64,000 nt of DNA from Triatoma infestans (taxonomy: Eukaryota; Arthropoda; Insecta; Hemiptera; Reduviidae). The stretch's first letter is position 1. Every line of letters begins with the position of its first letter. The notes under the pieces were generated by a model. It was not told the origin of the DNA, did no database searches, and was given only the letters and a program-made list of their open reading frames with translations. Position numbers and translations under genes: made by a program. Shown here in pieces: positions 34,121 through 46,399 of this stretch. Location: the NCBI GenBank assembly GCA_011037195.1, contig JAAEAF010003120.1:1-64000 (forward strand), written 5' to 3'.

Positions 34121-34953
34121 TACTTTCTCTTGCTCCCAGTAAGAGGAAGTATTGTAATCGTGTCAAATTTTCTATATCGAGTTTTCACCGGAAATATCTG
34201 TTTTGAGGTCCCAAAAAAAGTGGTTTTTAGAAAATGGTTTGCGTGTGTGTGTTGTGTATATGAACAGCATAGGTCAAAAACGAAAAATCGTAGAAAGTTC
34301 TAACTTGATATTCCGTTTAAGTATCACCATGGGATCCGTCAGTAGGTTATCTGTCAAAATTCCTCAACCGGAAGTATCACTTTACTAGTTTTTTTTTTTT
34401 TTACTTTTTTGCGATTTTTCTCAAAAATAGCACCGATGATTTTCATTAAACTTCGTGTGTGAAATACACATACAATGAGCTACAAATTTTAAATGTAACA
34501 TTTCTCCGGGAAAATTCATTTAAGGACAGTTTTGGGGGAGGGGTGGGGTTAGGTTTTCATCTAAAGTGCTATTTCAGTTTACTATACAATTCTAATCATC
34601 TAAATATTCTATCATCTAAATAATAATTAATTAGAATTAAATATTTTGTTGAATTGCCGAGTTGGAAAAAAAATCGAATGACCGGAAATGCGTTTTTACT
34701 GAAATGTATTTTTTAGTTTTCTGGTATTTTCTCGAAAACGGCTCTAACGATTTTCTTTAAACTGTTTATGTGTACTATACATATAAAGAGCTACAACTTT
34801 TATTTGAAACATTTCTCCTGATAATGTCATTTAAGTGGGCTTTTGGGGGAAGGGTTGGGTTATGTTTTAGAAATAAATAGTTGATCAAAATTCTGAGTTT
34901 CAAGAAAATTAATAAACCGGAAATGCGTTAATACTGAAAAGTTTTTTTCAATA
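34121..34953 (-). mobile_element. Family A element (copy A12), 5' end missing
   Basis: Begins TACTTTCTCTTGCTCCCAGT plus the hairpin, a short GT tract, and modules with ACCGGAAATGCG and GGCACTT-like blocks. It ends within the last module before the subterminal motif. Confidence 0.85.
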
Positions 34954-35727
34954 GATATAGTTATCAATTCTATTTAAAATAAGAGCTAGTTTATTGGATT
35001 TAAAAACTATCTGCCCTGGATTTGAAAATAGAATTTATGAATGTTGTCTATATGTAACAAAAAAAAAAGAAAAAGAGATATATTTCTTTCTTGGGAAGTT
35101 GCCCAGTGTTTGTTGGTTGAGCTTTGCTTCCGGTTTTTGAATAAATCTTATTAAAATGTACAATAATGTATGCATATTTTTTTTTTTTTTTTAAATTCTA
35201 AAGATTGAATCTCTGTTTAAAAGTATGTATAATGGCTGGCTATACGTTGTAGACAACACTAATAAAAGAATTTAATTTTAATTAAGATTTCAAACAACGC
35301 CTATTATTCTTATTAATTATATATTTAATTATTTATTTATTTTTCTTTTTCTTTATTTTTAAAGGGCAATTAAGTTATAATTGTTATTTTCTTGTAATCG
35401 TAAGTACATTTTTTTTTTTTTAAACTTTTCTTTGTATAAGAAGGATATTTTTAAGTATATCATAAAATAAGTAAAGCAAACTCGGCAGACGGTTTTATAC
35501 CATTTCTCAGATACTTGGTAAAGCTATTTTTTTTTTTAAATGTAAGAATTATATTAATTTTATGTATTAATAAACATCTCTATCTATGTATTTCTTTTTT
35601 AAAATAATTTTTTGTTTTAAATTATAAATCTTTGTAGCTTTAATTTTAAAGCATCTTAAATATAAATAATTAATTACTTAATATTTAAGAAAAAATGGGA
35701 TTAATTGTTATATATAAAAGTAAAAAA
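34954..35727. other. AT-rich spacer, no gene seen
   Basis: AT-rich sequence with long T-runs. No gene or identified repeat. Confidence 0.55.
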
Positions 35728-36719
35728 TCTGGTATGAAACACTCACACAACTTTCTCTTACTCCTGTTCTCAAAATTATAATTGACAAATGTTATAGTTT
35801 GTGTACCAAATTTAACGAAATTCGTTGAACATTGAAAAAAACTGTCCAGTAGAAAGTGCACTTCCGGTTTACTAATTTTCTTAAAACTAGGAATTTTGGC
35901 CATCTATTTATTTCTAATTAATTTTGTTTGGATGATCAAATTGTATAATCAACTATGATAGCAATTTAGAGGAAGCTGTAACCCCACCCCACTCCTATAA
36001 GTGCCCTTAAATGAATTTTCTCAGAGAAATGTTTTAAATAAAAGATGTAGATCATTGCATGTTTGGTTTATACACGATGTTTCAAAAAAATCGTCGAAGC
36101 CATTTTTGAGAAAATTGCGAAAAAATGGAGAAATCATTTAGTAAAGTGTTAAAATAAACGCACTTCCGGTTATCCGATTTTTTTCAAACTCAGAATTTCA
36201 ACAACATATTTAATTCTAATTAACATTATTTAGAAGGCAGAATTGTCTAATAAACTGAAATAGCACTTTAGAGGAAAACTAACCCCACCCTTTCCCCGGA
36301 AGTGCCCTTAAATGAATTTTTCCTGAGAAATGTTACAAATAAAAGTTGTAGCTCTTTGTATATGTAGTTGATATACCAAGTTTAAAGAAAAATCGTCGGA
36401 GCCATTTTTGAGAAAATCGCAAAAACGTAAAAAAAAAAACTAGTAAAGTGGTACTTCCGGTTGAGGAATTTTGACAGATAACGTACTGTCAGATTCCATG
36501 GTGATACCTAAACGGAATATCAAGTTTCAACTTTCTATGGTTTTTCGTTTTTGAGCTATGCTGTTCACATACATTCACACACACACATACACAGACCATT
36601 TGCTAAAAACCACTTTTTTGGACTCAGGGGACCTCAAAACGGATATTTCCGGTGAAAACTCGATATCGAAAGTTTGACACGATTACAATACTTCCTCTTA
36701 CTAGGAGTAAAAGAAAGAA
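35728..36719 (+). mobile_element. Full family A element (copy A13)
   Basis: Complete forward copy, ~0.99 kb. Starts TCTGGTATGAAACACTCACA, with CTTTCTCTTACTCC next. Module starts fall at about 35,857, 36,158 and 36,454. It contains CA repeats and ends CTTACTAGGAGTAAAAGAAAG. Faces A14 in inverted orientation 0.9 kb away. Confidence 0.9.
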
Positions 36720-37488
36720 ATGAATTTAATACTTTTTAATCTTGTTAGGCTTCCGCGGCCAAACACTTGGATCGGCAACACTAAACATCTCGTCACCCAA
36801 ATAGCCAGCCAATCATACATACAAGGAAGAGAAAATTAAGATCCAGAAAAAAAATTAAATAAAATAAAACAAAAAATGAATAAAACTCTTGGGTGTTGAG
36901 ATCGCGTCAATTAGTTTGTTGTAAACCAACGTTTCACCCATTCAGGCTATTACAAATAGGCTTCTAAAATATTGTAGAAGATGTTTAAGTGTGATAATTA
37001 TCTAATAAATATATGTCTATTTGAATGTAACTACTAAGAGAATTTTTAAACCATATTTTTAAAAATATTAAATCTTTCTTGTTACAGAATACTTTCTTTC
37101 TTATACATTTACATGGACTAGTTGCATGGGGAATACCAAGCAAAGTGTTGTGCAGTTATTTATAGTGTTACGCCTTGGTAACTTACACTGTGCTTGTTAG
37201 GGGGGGAAATCCCATATACACAAAGGATTAGATTAGGGATATCATGGGAATGGGTTGCCGGATTTACTGAATTGTTGTACCTACTTATAAAAATAGGATT
37301 TTGCTTTCAACATTAATTTCATTGAGTATACATTGATAAGAAATAAAATTTTGCTCAGTTAAGCGGTGAATTATTTTTTATATTTTACTTTTCTGAGAAT
37401 AATTTTAATTTAAAAAAAAAAAAAAAAACCAATTGCTTTATAGAGGACCTAAAACTATGCTATTTTTTTTTCTTCTTTCAATTTTTAT
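36720..37488. other. Intergenic, possible decayed foldback
   Basis: Includes a GC-richer patch 36,750-36,830 and TTGTAAACCAACGTTTCACC near 36,920, a motif style seen in foldback elements. No inverted partner was identified and there is no gene. Confidence 0.35.
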
Positions 37489-37622
37489 TTTCTCTTACGT
37501 CTATGAGAGGAAGTAGGTATAAATTTGCGATCGTGTCAAATTTTCTAAATTGAAAATTTCACCGGAAATATATGTTTTGAGGTTCCTTGAAGACGAAAAA
37601 TTTTTTTTAGCGAATGTGTTTT
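37489..37622 (-). mobile_element. Family A 3' fragment (copy A14a)
   Basis: TTTCTCTTACGTCTATGAGA hairpin remnant, ATCGTGTCAAATTTTCTAAA, TTTCACCGGAAATATATG, then truncation where the microsatellite would be, exactly where the complete copy A14 begins. Confidence 0.75.
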
Positions 37623-37623
37623 T

Positions 37624-38616
37624 TACTTTCTCTTACTCCTAGTAAGAGGAAGTATTGTAATCGTGTCAAATTTTCGATATCGAGTTTTCACCGGAAATAT
37701 CCGTTTTGAGGTCCCCTGAGTCCAAAAAAGTGGTTTTTAGCAACTGGTCTGTGTGTGTGTGTGTGTGTATATGTATGTATGTATATGTGAACAGCATAGC
37801 TCAAAAACGAAAAATGTAGAAAGTTCAAACTTGATATTACGATTACGTACCACTCGGTATCGAGCAGGGATCTTACGGGCGTGTGTGTCAATATTCCGCA
37901 ACGGAGCATAACACTTTACTATGTTGTTTTTTTTTACGTTTTTGGCCAATGTTCTCAAAATGGCTCCGAAGATTTTCTTTAAACTTGATATATCAACTAC
38001 ACATACAAAGGAGCTACAACTTTATTTGAAACATTTCTCCAGGAGAAACTTCCATTAAGGGCACTCTGGGGGAGGGGGGGGTTTATGGTTTCATATGAAC
38101 TGCTGTTCAGTATATGTAGACAATGTGTCATCTAAATAATGTTAAATTAGAATAATATGTGTTGAAATCGAGTCTGAAAAAAAAATAGATAACCGGAAGT
38201 GCGTTTTTACTGAAATATAATTTTCAGTTTTCTGGTATTTTCTCGAAAATGGCTCCAACGATTTTCTTTAAACCAGCGTTGTTAACTATACATATAAAGA
38301 GCTACAACTTTTATTTGAAACTTTTTCCCCTGATAAATTCATTTAAGGGGACTTTTGGGGGAGGGGGGTTATGTTTTTCTTTAAAATGTTATCACAGTTG
38401 ATTATACAATTCTGTCATCCAAATTGAAATAACTAGAAATTAATATATGACCCAAATTCCGAGTTTCAAGGAAATTAGTAAACCGGACAGTTTTACTGGA
38501 CAGTGTTTTCACTTTTCGACGAATTTCATTAAATTTGGTACACTAACTATAAAATTTGTCAAGTATAATTTTGAGTACTGGAGTAAGAGAAAGTTGTGTG
38601 AGTGTTTCACACCAGA
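37624..38616 (-). mobile_element. Full family A element (copy A14)
   Basis: Complete reverse copy, ~0.99 kb, from TACTTTCTCTTACTCCTAGT to GTGTTTCACACCAGA, with (GT)n at 37,750-37,768. It follows fragment A14a head to tail and is followed by a Pif1-helicase relic. Confidence 0.9.
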
Positions 38617-38759
38617 TTTTTTTTATATATTTACTAGCTAACCCGACCACGCTTTGCTGTGGCTCATCTGATCTTTAGGCTTAACCATACATGATTCTGA
38701 TAATTTGTTTCGATGCTTTAGAATACCCTGTCTACTAATTCTTCTTTTGACAATGTACA

Positions 38760-38985
38760 ATGTTGCAGAAATTAGATGGGAAGGTGATTTTTTTTTTTAG
38801 TTTCCGGATTTGTAGGAGCAGTGCCGTTAGCAGAGTTCGAGTAATTGTCTTCTTTTTTTTTTACTGTGCTCCAAAGAGTTGAAAATTTCAAGCAGGCATG
38901 CAATTCATCACCGGCCGTTGAGCGAGATATCACTGGAAACGTTTGCCTGAAGTCACCGGCTATTAACACCAAAGCTCTACCAATA
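38760..38985 (-). pseudogene. Pif1-like helicase fragment of Helitron type
   Basis: The minus strand reads ALVLIAGDFRQTFPVISRST, then AGDELHACLKFSTLWSTV. GDFRQ..PV is the conserved Pif1 helicase motif III region, and the following R.T..DEL.ACLK..LW segment is characteristic of Helitron RepHel proteins. Only ~70 codons remain and the frame decays into Lys/Asn/Thr. Host Pif1 is unlikely given the extreme truncation and transposon context. Confidence 0.7.
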
Positions 38986-39019
38986 ATGGAACCTAATTAT
39001 TTCGCAAGTCTTTCAATAT

Positions 39020-39610
39020 ATGGTTAATGCTACCAATGAATTCTTATAAGCCATTGTACACTCATCCCTGTAGTGGAAGAACGAAATGAAAAATAATAGC
39101 TTTTAAAAATAATTTAGAATATTTTATAATATGAAATTAACTTCAAAAAGAATGTATTTTACTGTCAGGTACTGTAAATTTGGATCATTAAACAAAGGCA
39201 CAATATCCCGTTAGGGTAACTTCTTTGTATAAGAGAATTCCCCCACGAGAGAGAGAGAGCAATTCCAAAGAAGAGAGTCTAATATTAGCTTTAAAAGAGT
39301 AAAGAGTAGATTCTAAACTCAGCCTTCAAACAGGACGCTTCAGGAATCGCCCTCTTCAAATCAGTGCCAGTTATAAGTTAAAACATAAGAGTTTAGCATT
39401 TAATCTAGATTAATTAATTGATTTATACTTAATCGCTGTGATATTATAAAGCTATTTAAATTCAGTTAGAAAATATATTTATTTCATAATCAGTGGTGCA
39501 TTCTTGATTATATTCTTAATACTTCCATCTCTTAACCGTATATACATAGAAGCCCTTTTCGCTAAGATGCTCACGCCACAAGCTACCTACACACATCTAC
39601 ACCATAACAT
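39020..39610. other. Unassigned stretch
   Basis: Mixed-composition DNA with a (GA)n patch at 39,247-39,259. Resembles the compact non-coding DNA of an LTR but no ends were established. Confidence 0.3.
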
Positions 39611-39639
39611 TACATCCCCCACAATGATTTTGACGTCTG

Positions 39640-40362
39640 AAGAACCTTTCCCATTCCTGATGTTTTAGAAATGTTACATGTTGGGTTTTCTGTGAAGTGT
39701 ATGTTTATGTCATGACAGTTTAAGAGCTGAATGCGCTGTTCTATTTACTTCCATCAAAGTAGCAGCAATACCAAACTGTCACTTTAGCATCATGCAGAGG
39801 GACGCTGGTGAAGTTTTCGCGTGGATTGTCCAGAGCTCAGTATCTCATGTTCTGTTTATTAACATAGCCACTAAGATGAAAGTGTGCTTCGTCACTCATC
39901 AGGAGACTGTTCGTCAGTGACGGATGTTGAGTTATCAATTCTCATATCCGATTACAGAATTCCATGCGTGCTAATTTATCTCCGTTGGAAACTCTTTGAA
40001 CGATCTGTATTTTGTATGGGTGAAATTTTAACTGTTCATGTGAAATTCTCCGAATGCTTCTGTCCAATATTCACAACGCAATAGCATGTTTCTTCGCTGA
40101 CCATCGTGGACTCTGCATCAGAAATTCTCGCACTCGAGCAACGTTTTCCGGTGTTCGTACCGAACGGGGTCGACCTGGAGGTGATTTTGTTTTTCACATC
40201 GCCTTGTTCACGCCCATTGCTTCACCCAACGATTAATTGCGAGATGAGAAGGGACATCACGTCGATTTAACTCCAGCCGAAATGCCCGTTGAGTTTCTAT
40301 TATTGAACGAATTCTAATAAACCATTCTACGCTCCCTTACAGTCCTACGCTCCATGGCTAAC
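39640..40362 (-). pseudogene. IS630/Tc1/mariner-type DDE transposase pseudogene
   Basis: Nearly the length of a transposase but with multiple frameshifts and stops. In order on the minus strand: RAFRLELNRRDVPSHLAINR (helix-turn-helix region), GRPRSVRTPENVARVREFL, SPRWSAKKHAIAL, LKFHPYKIQIVQ, then MSDEAHFHLSGYVNKQNMRY with the first catalytic Asp (SDEAHF) and PLHDAKVTVWYCCYFDGSK. This N-terminus/DDE layout belongs to the IS630/Tc1/mariner superfamily. The C-terminal acidic residues are not identifiable. The terminal repeats of this copy were not found. Confidence 0.78.
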
Positions 40363-40714
40363 TGATTCCTAAAAAACAAAACTAAACAAATGAGTGATTT
40401 GGCTACCAAATCTCCAAAGTCAACTTTTACAGGCTGCCACACATACCCAACGAAAAAGTGCGGGATATTATCAACAACTGAAAATTAAAACCTGTTCATT
40501 GATTCTGCCGGACCTTGTATTTGTCCTAATATAAATATAGAGATGGTGGGGGATAAGGACAACCAATAAAACCCAAACAGTTAGGAAATTGAAAAGCGCG
40601 CCAATAAATAGAAACAACCTCTGAATAAAAGTGACAGGTTTTATAACTATGCATTTAGCATTACAATTTTAAAGGACATCCTTACAACTGTTTTAGAGAT
40701 AATTCCCTCAAACA

Positions 40715-41225
40715 TGTTAAGTCGTACTTTTGGTTAACCAATTTGCTTCAAATCTGTAATTCTATCAATGCTTCTAATTATATATTAATATTATATAAAC
40801 GGTAAAACAGTACATTATACTAAAGTGGCACTGTAGAGGAAAGCTTAAACGCTGCTGTTTCTTCAGAACTCCACCCAAAAAATCATCAAGTCCAAGGAAA
40901 ATATTTCAAATAAAATTTGCAGTTATTTATGATTATAGATTGTGTTACACGAAGTTTTTTTTTAAAAAAAAAGGTCTTTGGAGCCGTTTTCAAGAAAATC
41001 ATGAAAACTGAAAAAAAAATAAGGTTTCGTAACGTCACACAGTTCCGGTTGACTGATTATGCCCGAAACTTTCATGTCAGTAGCGGTGGTGTTTGTTACC
41101 TTTAAGGAATTCAAGGGTTTCAGCTTCCTGCGAAATTTTCCCACACTCAGGGTACCACTGAACCTGTATTTCCGGTGAAAACTCAATTCGTAAATTTGAC
41201 AATATCAAATTTTCTCTTACTAGAA
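40715..41225 (+). mobile_element. Degenerate family A copy (A15)
   Basis: Forward order: TTTGGTTAACCAATTTGCTT, a GTTCCGGTTGACTGATTATG module start, then TTTCCGGTGAAAACTCAATT and TTTTCTCTTACTAGAAGGAA at the end. It belongs to a more diverged subfamily shared with A21 (GCCCGAAA..TTC.TG.CAG block). Confidence 0.6.
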
Positions 41226-41486
41226 GGAATAATTCTCCCAAGTCGATGATAAAGTTCCGACTAGAATTTCTTCTATTTATTTTTTTTTTTTTTAATTAAT
41301 GTTAAGGAAATATTTTAAAATTCATCCAGGCTTTGAACACGAACGGGGAGAGTGCCACTTTAGTTGCTAATGAAATCAATACATAACTATTTTAAAAACT
41401 GGTAATTAGTGCCAGTAATTCCCCCCCCCGCCACAAAAAAACCATGAATAAAGTTATATTTTTAATTTCTAATAAGTAAAAAAAAG

Positions 41487-42446
41487 TCTGGTGTGAAACA
41501 CTCACACAACTTTCTCTTACTCCAGTTTTCAAAATTATAATTGACAAATTTTATAATTGTGCACCCAATTTAATGAAATTCGTCGAAAACTAAAAAAACT
41601 GTTCAGTAAAAGCGCACTTCCGGTTTGCTAATTTCCTTGGAACTTGGAATTATGGCCATTAATTAATTTTCTTTGGGTGATAGAATTGTATAATCAACTA
41701 TGATAGCACTTTAGAGAAAAACATAACTCCACCTACCATCCTCTAACAGTGCCCTTAAATGAATTTTTCCAGAGAACTGTTTTTAATAAAACTTGTAGAT
41801 CTTTGGATGTTTAGTATATATAAGAGTTTCATGAATATCGTCGGAGCCATTTTTAAGAAAACTGCGAAAAAGTGACAAAACTATTTAATAAAGTAGTAAA
41901 GTAAACGCACTTCCGGTTATGCGATTTATTTCAAACTTGGAATTTCAACAACATATTTAATTCTAATTAACATTATTTAAATGATCGAATTGTCCAATAA
42001 ACTGAAATAGCACTTTAGATGAAAACCTAACCCCACCCCTCCACGATAACTGCCCTTAAATGAAATTTCCCAGAGAAACATTTCAAATAAAAGTTGTAGC
42101 TCTTTGTATGTGTAATTGATATACCAAGTTTGAAGAAAATAGTTGGAGCGATTTTTGAGAAAATTGTGGAAAAGTAAAAAAAAAACTAACTACTAAAGTG
42201 GTACTTCCGGTTTTTGGAATTTTGACAGATGAGCCCATGGTGATAACTAAACGTAATATCAAGTTTGAACTTTCTACGATTTTTCGTTTTTGAGCTATGC
42301 TGTTCGTACGCACACACACACACCATTTGCTATAAACCACTTTTTTGGACACAGGGAACCACAAAACGGATATTTCCAGTGAAAACTCGATATCGAAAAT
42401 TTGACACGATTACAATACTTCCTCTTACTAGGAATAAGAGAAAGTA
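41487..42446 (+). mobile_element. Full family A element (copy A16)
   Basis: Complete forward copy, 0.96 kb. TCTGGTGTGAAACACTCACA and CTTTCTCTTACTCC open it. CACTTCCGG module starts lie at about 41,617 and 41,908, with TACTTCCGG at 42,201. It ends CTTACTAGGAATAAGAGAAA. Confidence 0.9.
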
Positions 42447-43648
42447 AAAAAAAAAATCTCTAGGGGACAACTTAGTAAACACCATATTCCTAGATTTGTA
42501 TATTATTACTAAAATAAAATAAAAGAATATTGAAATGTACGTAATATAGTTGTAAATTAAGTTACTACACAATATGTACTAACAATATAAAAAGCTTAAT
42601 AGATTAGTGTTTCTGTGGTAATTTGTTTTTTATTTTGTGGACATCGAGCGGTTCGGGAGTCCGTCTATCTTCAAGATAACTTATCGCGAGTGTCTAAACT
42701 GATTTTACCTATGCTATCTGTTTATCAAGCCATCAATGAAAATGTTTTGAACGAACACCTTGAAACTGGTTTAATAACTAAAATAAAGTGAAGTAAATAG
42801 AAAAGAATCCCAGAAGTTTTCTAACAATATGGAATACAATCACCAAGAGTGTAATCTTTATCATCTTATGTAAATGATAATTATAGCATGCAGGAAATAT
42901 GTAAACATTAGAATTATCATGACAGTCTGATGTTCACATATAAAAAACTTTATAACTTTATGATTAACCACAATAATATAATTAATATAAGTGCATAAAT
43001 ATAATGCAATTTTATTGAAAATGCCATATTTTTTTAACACATCTAAATTTTAATAATATAATAAGGTTTTTTTTTGTTTTTTTTACTACTGACCGAATTT
43101 ATATTTTTAGAATAAAATTTGAATTACATTAGAGTAACTGGTTTGTGGTGAGTTTAGTTTGTGTGTTTGTGTGTGTATATGGTCTGTGCGTGTGTTAGTC
43201 ACAATCGTGCATTTGCGTGTGTAACTTATATATATATATACATATGCATATATCATATTTTATGTATTAAGAAATATGAAACGAAGTCTCTTATAATGCC
43301 GCCATGTAGGTCTTTTGTTTTAGAGTTGCGCAGCTGTGCATCTTCAAGTAGGATGGTGTCGTCATAGAGACCAAGTATGCGGACCATCCCACTTATGATA
43401 GGGGTCGTACACACCGAATATATATATATAGACTCTCACATGCAGGCGAGCACATATATATAGGTAATACTGTAAGTTTTGGACACAGGCACACACACAT
43501 ATATATATATATTATACACTTAAAGAAAAAACTAACAAATGATGGGGAAAATTAAATCATTTTTATAAAAATTCTTATTTTATCTGTCATGGTGCTTCAT
43601 AGATCCATTTGAAGCTATTTCAGTTTATGTTTACATAAAAAAAAAAAA
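42447..43648. other. Intergenic with foldback remnant, no gene
   Basis: Contains a family B-like half arm at 42,625-42,690 (TTTTGTGGACATCGAGCGG, TTCGGGAGTCCGTCTATCTT) and GT/AT microsatellites at 43,160-43,240 and 43,415-43,510. A GC-richer patch at 43,290-43,410 is unassigned. Confidence 0.45.
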
Positions 43649-44462
43649 TCTGGTGTGAAACACTCACACAACTTTCACTTACTCCTGTTCTCAAAATTAT
43701 AATTAACAAATGTTATAGTTTGTGTACCAAATATAACGAAATTCGTCGAAAACTGAAAAAGCTGTTAACTATAAGCGCAACTTCCGCCTTACAATTTTCT
43801 TAAAACTTGGAATTTTGGCCATCTATTTATTTCTAATTAATTTTGTTTGGATGATAGAATTGTATAATCAACTACATCCATTAGGAAGCTGCACCCCACC
43901 CTCCCCTAAAACTGCCTTTTCCATGAATTTTTCCGAGAAATGTTGTTAAATAAAAGATGTAGCATCCTTGCATTTTTCTTTGTTACGAGTTTTCCAGAAA
44001 CACGCGAACCCACCTCCAACATCCTTTTAGTAAAGTGTTCCACCCCCACCCCGCACTTCCGGTTCATCTGGATTTTTTTCCAAATCGGAATTTCAAACAT
44101 ATATTAAACCTAATTCAACATTATTAGATGACTGATTGTCTAATAAACAGAATCGCAGTTAAGAAAAAACCTAAACCCTCCAATCCACCAGTAAGTGCCC
44201 TTAAATGAATTTTTTCTGGAGAAATGTCCAAATAAAAGTTATAGCTCGTTGTATGTGTAGTTGAATTCTACAAGTTTAAAGCAAATCGTCGGAGCCATTT
44301 TTGAAAAAATCGCAAAGACGTAAAAAAAAAACTTGTAAAGTGATACTTCCGGTTGAGGAATATTAACACATAACGCACCGTCAGATCCCATGGTGATACC
44401 TAAACACAATATCAAGTTTGAACTTTCTAAGATTTTTCGTTTTTGAGCTATGCTGTTCACAT

Positions 44463-44505
<43 letters not shown>

Positions 44506-44630
44506 CCATTTACTAAAAACCACTTTTTTTGGACTCAGGGGACCTCAAAACGGATATTTCCGGTGAAAACTCAATATCGAAAATTTGACACGATTACAAT
44601 ACTTCCTCTTACTAGGAGTAAGAGAAAGTA
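43649..44630 (+). mobile_element. Full family A element (copy A17)
   Basis: Complete forward copy, 0.98 kb, from TCTGGTGTGAAACACTCACA to the hairpin AGTAAGAGAAAGTA. Has (AC)n at 44,468-44,501. The first module is partly scrambled around 43,880-44,060. Confidence 0.88.
44468..44501. repeat. (AC)n microsatellite inside A17
   Basis: AC dinucleotides at the standard family A microsatellite position. Confidence 0.95.
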
Positions 44631-44649
44631 ACCAGCAAAGAATGAAATT

Positions 44650-45140
44650 TTGGGATTCTATATAATACCTAGCTACTTTAGGCAAAGTAAGAAATATCTT
44701 TTTTATTTCATACCTGGGCTAGGCGTACAGAATGTCTACGTCGCCTTAGGCAAAGTATGGAAAGGCTTAAAAACTATATCTATTAATGGCCATATATAAT
44801 TATGGCCTAGTTATTGATGCTAAATTTTACCGAAGGAACACTTTTCACAAATAGCTGGTAAACGTTCATCTGTTAAAAAATAAACTATTCCTTGCTGTAG
44901 TTTTTCTTCTTTTCCACAGTTCCTCCTCCAAACGGCATCGAAACAAATTTTTATCCATCATTAGAAACTGTAAACCACACGGGACAACCTGAACACATTA
45001 CCTCACGAACTAGCTGTTCAGGGAAGATTACTTTGCCGGCTTCGCCATTGGCATTCTATGGAATGCCTAGGCAAATTATATATATCTCAGTAGACATTGT
45101 GGGCGCCCTGTATACACAAAACCATGTACGTCAGTTTAAA
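44650..45140. repeat. Diverged inverted-repeat region
   Basis: GGCGTACAGAATGTCTACG and CTTAGGCAAAGTATGG near 44,720-44,760 reappear inverted near 45,060-45,115 (CCTAGGCAAATTATATATAT, CAGTAGACATTGTGGGCGCC). Likely a degenerate palindromic element; its boundaries are unclear. Confidence 0.4.
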
Positions 45141-45179
45141 TTTTAACCATAAGGACAGGCCACCAAAAACCCCTTTTAA

Positions 45180-45866
45180 AATAAATTTTTGTTTGTTTTG
45201 TTTTGAAAAATGTTTCAAATTAAAGTGATACATTTTTTTTTACCTTTGCAGTAAGCATTTCAAGTTTCAAGAAAAATCATTTAAGTCGTTTTCTAGAAAA
45301 CTGCAAAAAAAAAACAAAAAAAACTTAGAAACCTATTCTGTAAAGTAGCACTTCCGGTTACCCGATTTTCTTCAAAATTTTCGTAGAATTCAATCAATGG
45401 TTTTTAATGTGTATTAATATTACATAGATGGTAAAAACCATAAGTTGTGCTGATGTAGCACTTTAGAGGGAAGGATAGAGTTACGATTTTCGTGTTACTG
45501 ACTGACTGACTGACTAGATTTTTTTAGTTTTTTTGGAATTTTTTTTTTTTTACGACTATAACGATTTACTTTAAACTTAAAATGCTAACTGTACGCTTAA
45601 GAACCTATCACTTTTATTTGAAATATTTTTCGCAAAAGAAATATTGCGGAATTTGTGGTGTTAAATACCAAATTTTTGGTTGGTTCAATGTTATAGGCAT
45701 GCTCTTCTATTCTACAATAGAATCACTTCCTTATCTGTCTGGTTTATTAGCTTGGTACTTATCGACCCCACAATTTAGGTTAGGAAAGAAGATTAGAACA
45801 TTTTCCATGTTATATATATTTATATTAACAGGAGACTGTCGTGTGAGTGTTTCACACAAGATTTTT
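45180..45866. mobile_element. Rearranged family A pieces (A18)
   Basis: A forward module (GCACTTCCGGTTACCCGATT near 45,347) is followed by reverse-oriented modules and a 5' end GTGAGTGTTTCACACAAGAT at about 45,843-45,862. The two orientations within one block indicate rearrangement. Confidence 0.55.
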
Positions 45867-46399
45867 GTTTCAATTTACTAATATTATCTTTCAAAATATT
45901 GTTCTTCATTAAGAAAACTAGGGAAATATAAAATGAATGTATACACAACAAACATGTCAAGAGCAGGCGGTAGATTGTTCAGTTATGTAGTGATTATCCA
46001 ATGATAATCTTCTTTATTTAAGTTACTTAACTGGTCATGTGACCAGACTGGCTGGCAGAATGTCACTGCCCAATTGTCGCCAGAATTGCCAGGAAGTATT
46101 CATCATGAAAAGGATTCTATAAAGAGGATTTGTTATGTTGATAGGGTGAACATTATTATAGATTTTATTAAATCAGATATTTTAAGTTAATCTGTAAAAT
46201 AATGAAAAAATATTTAGTCCAATTTATTTTCTTCACATTAAGTTAGGTAACGGTCGCAAATATGTTTTTAACTTTTGTTTACTTTTTAATGCTGCCCCGG
46301 CTGACAAGAGAAACTATAGCGAACATTTCATATTTTTGAAAATGGCTTATTTTGTTTGGCGAGAAGTGACCCACGAACACAATATGTTTGATTTGTAAA

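Noticed and set aside
39020..39610. Solo LTR
   Set aside because: Composition is suggestive but no TG...CA ends with target duplication could be established.
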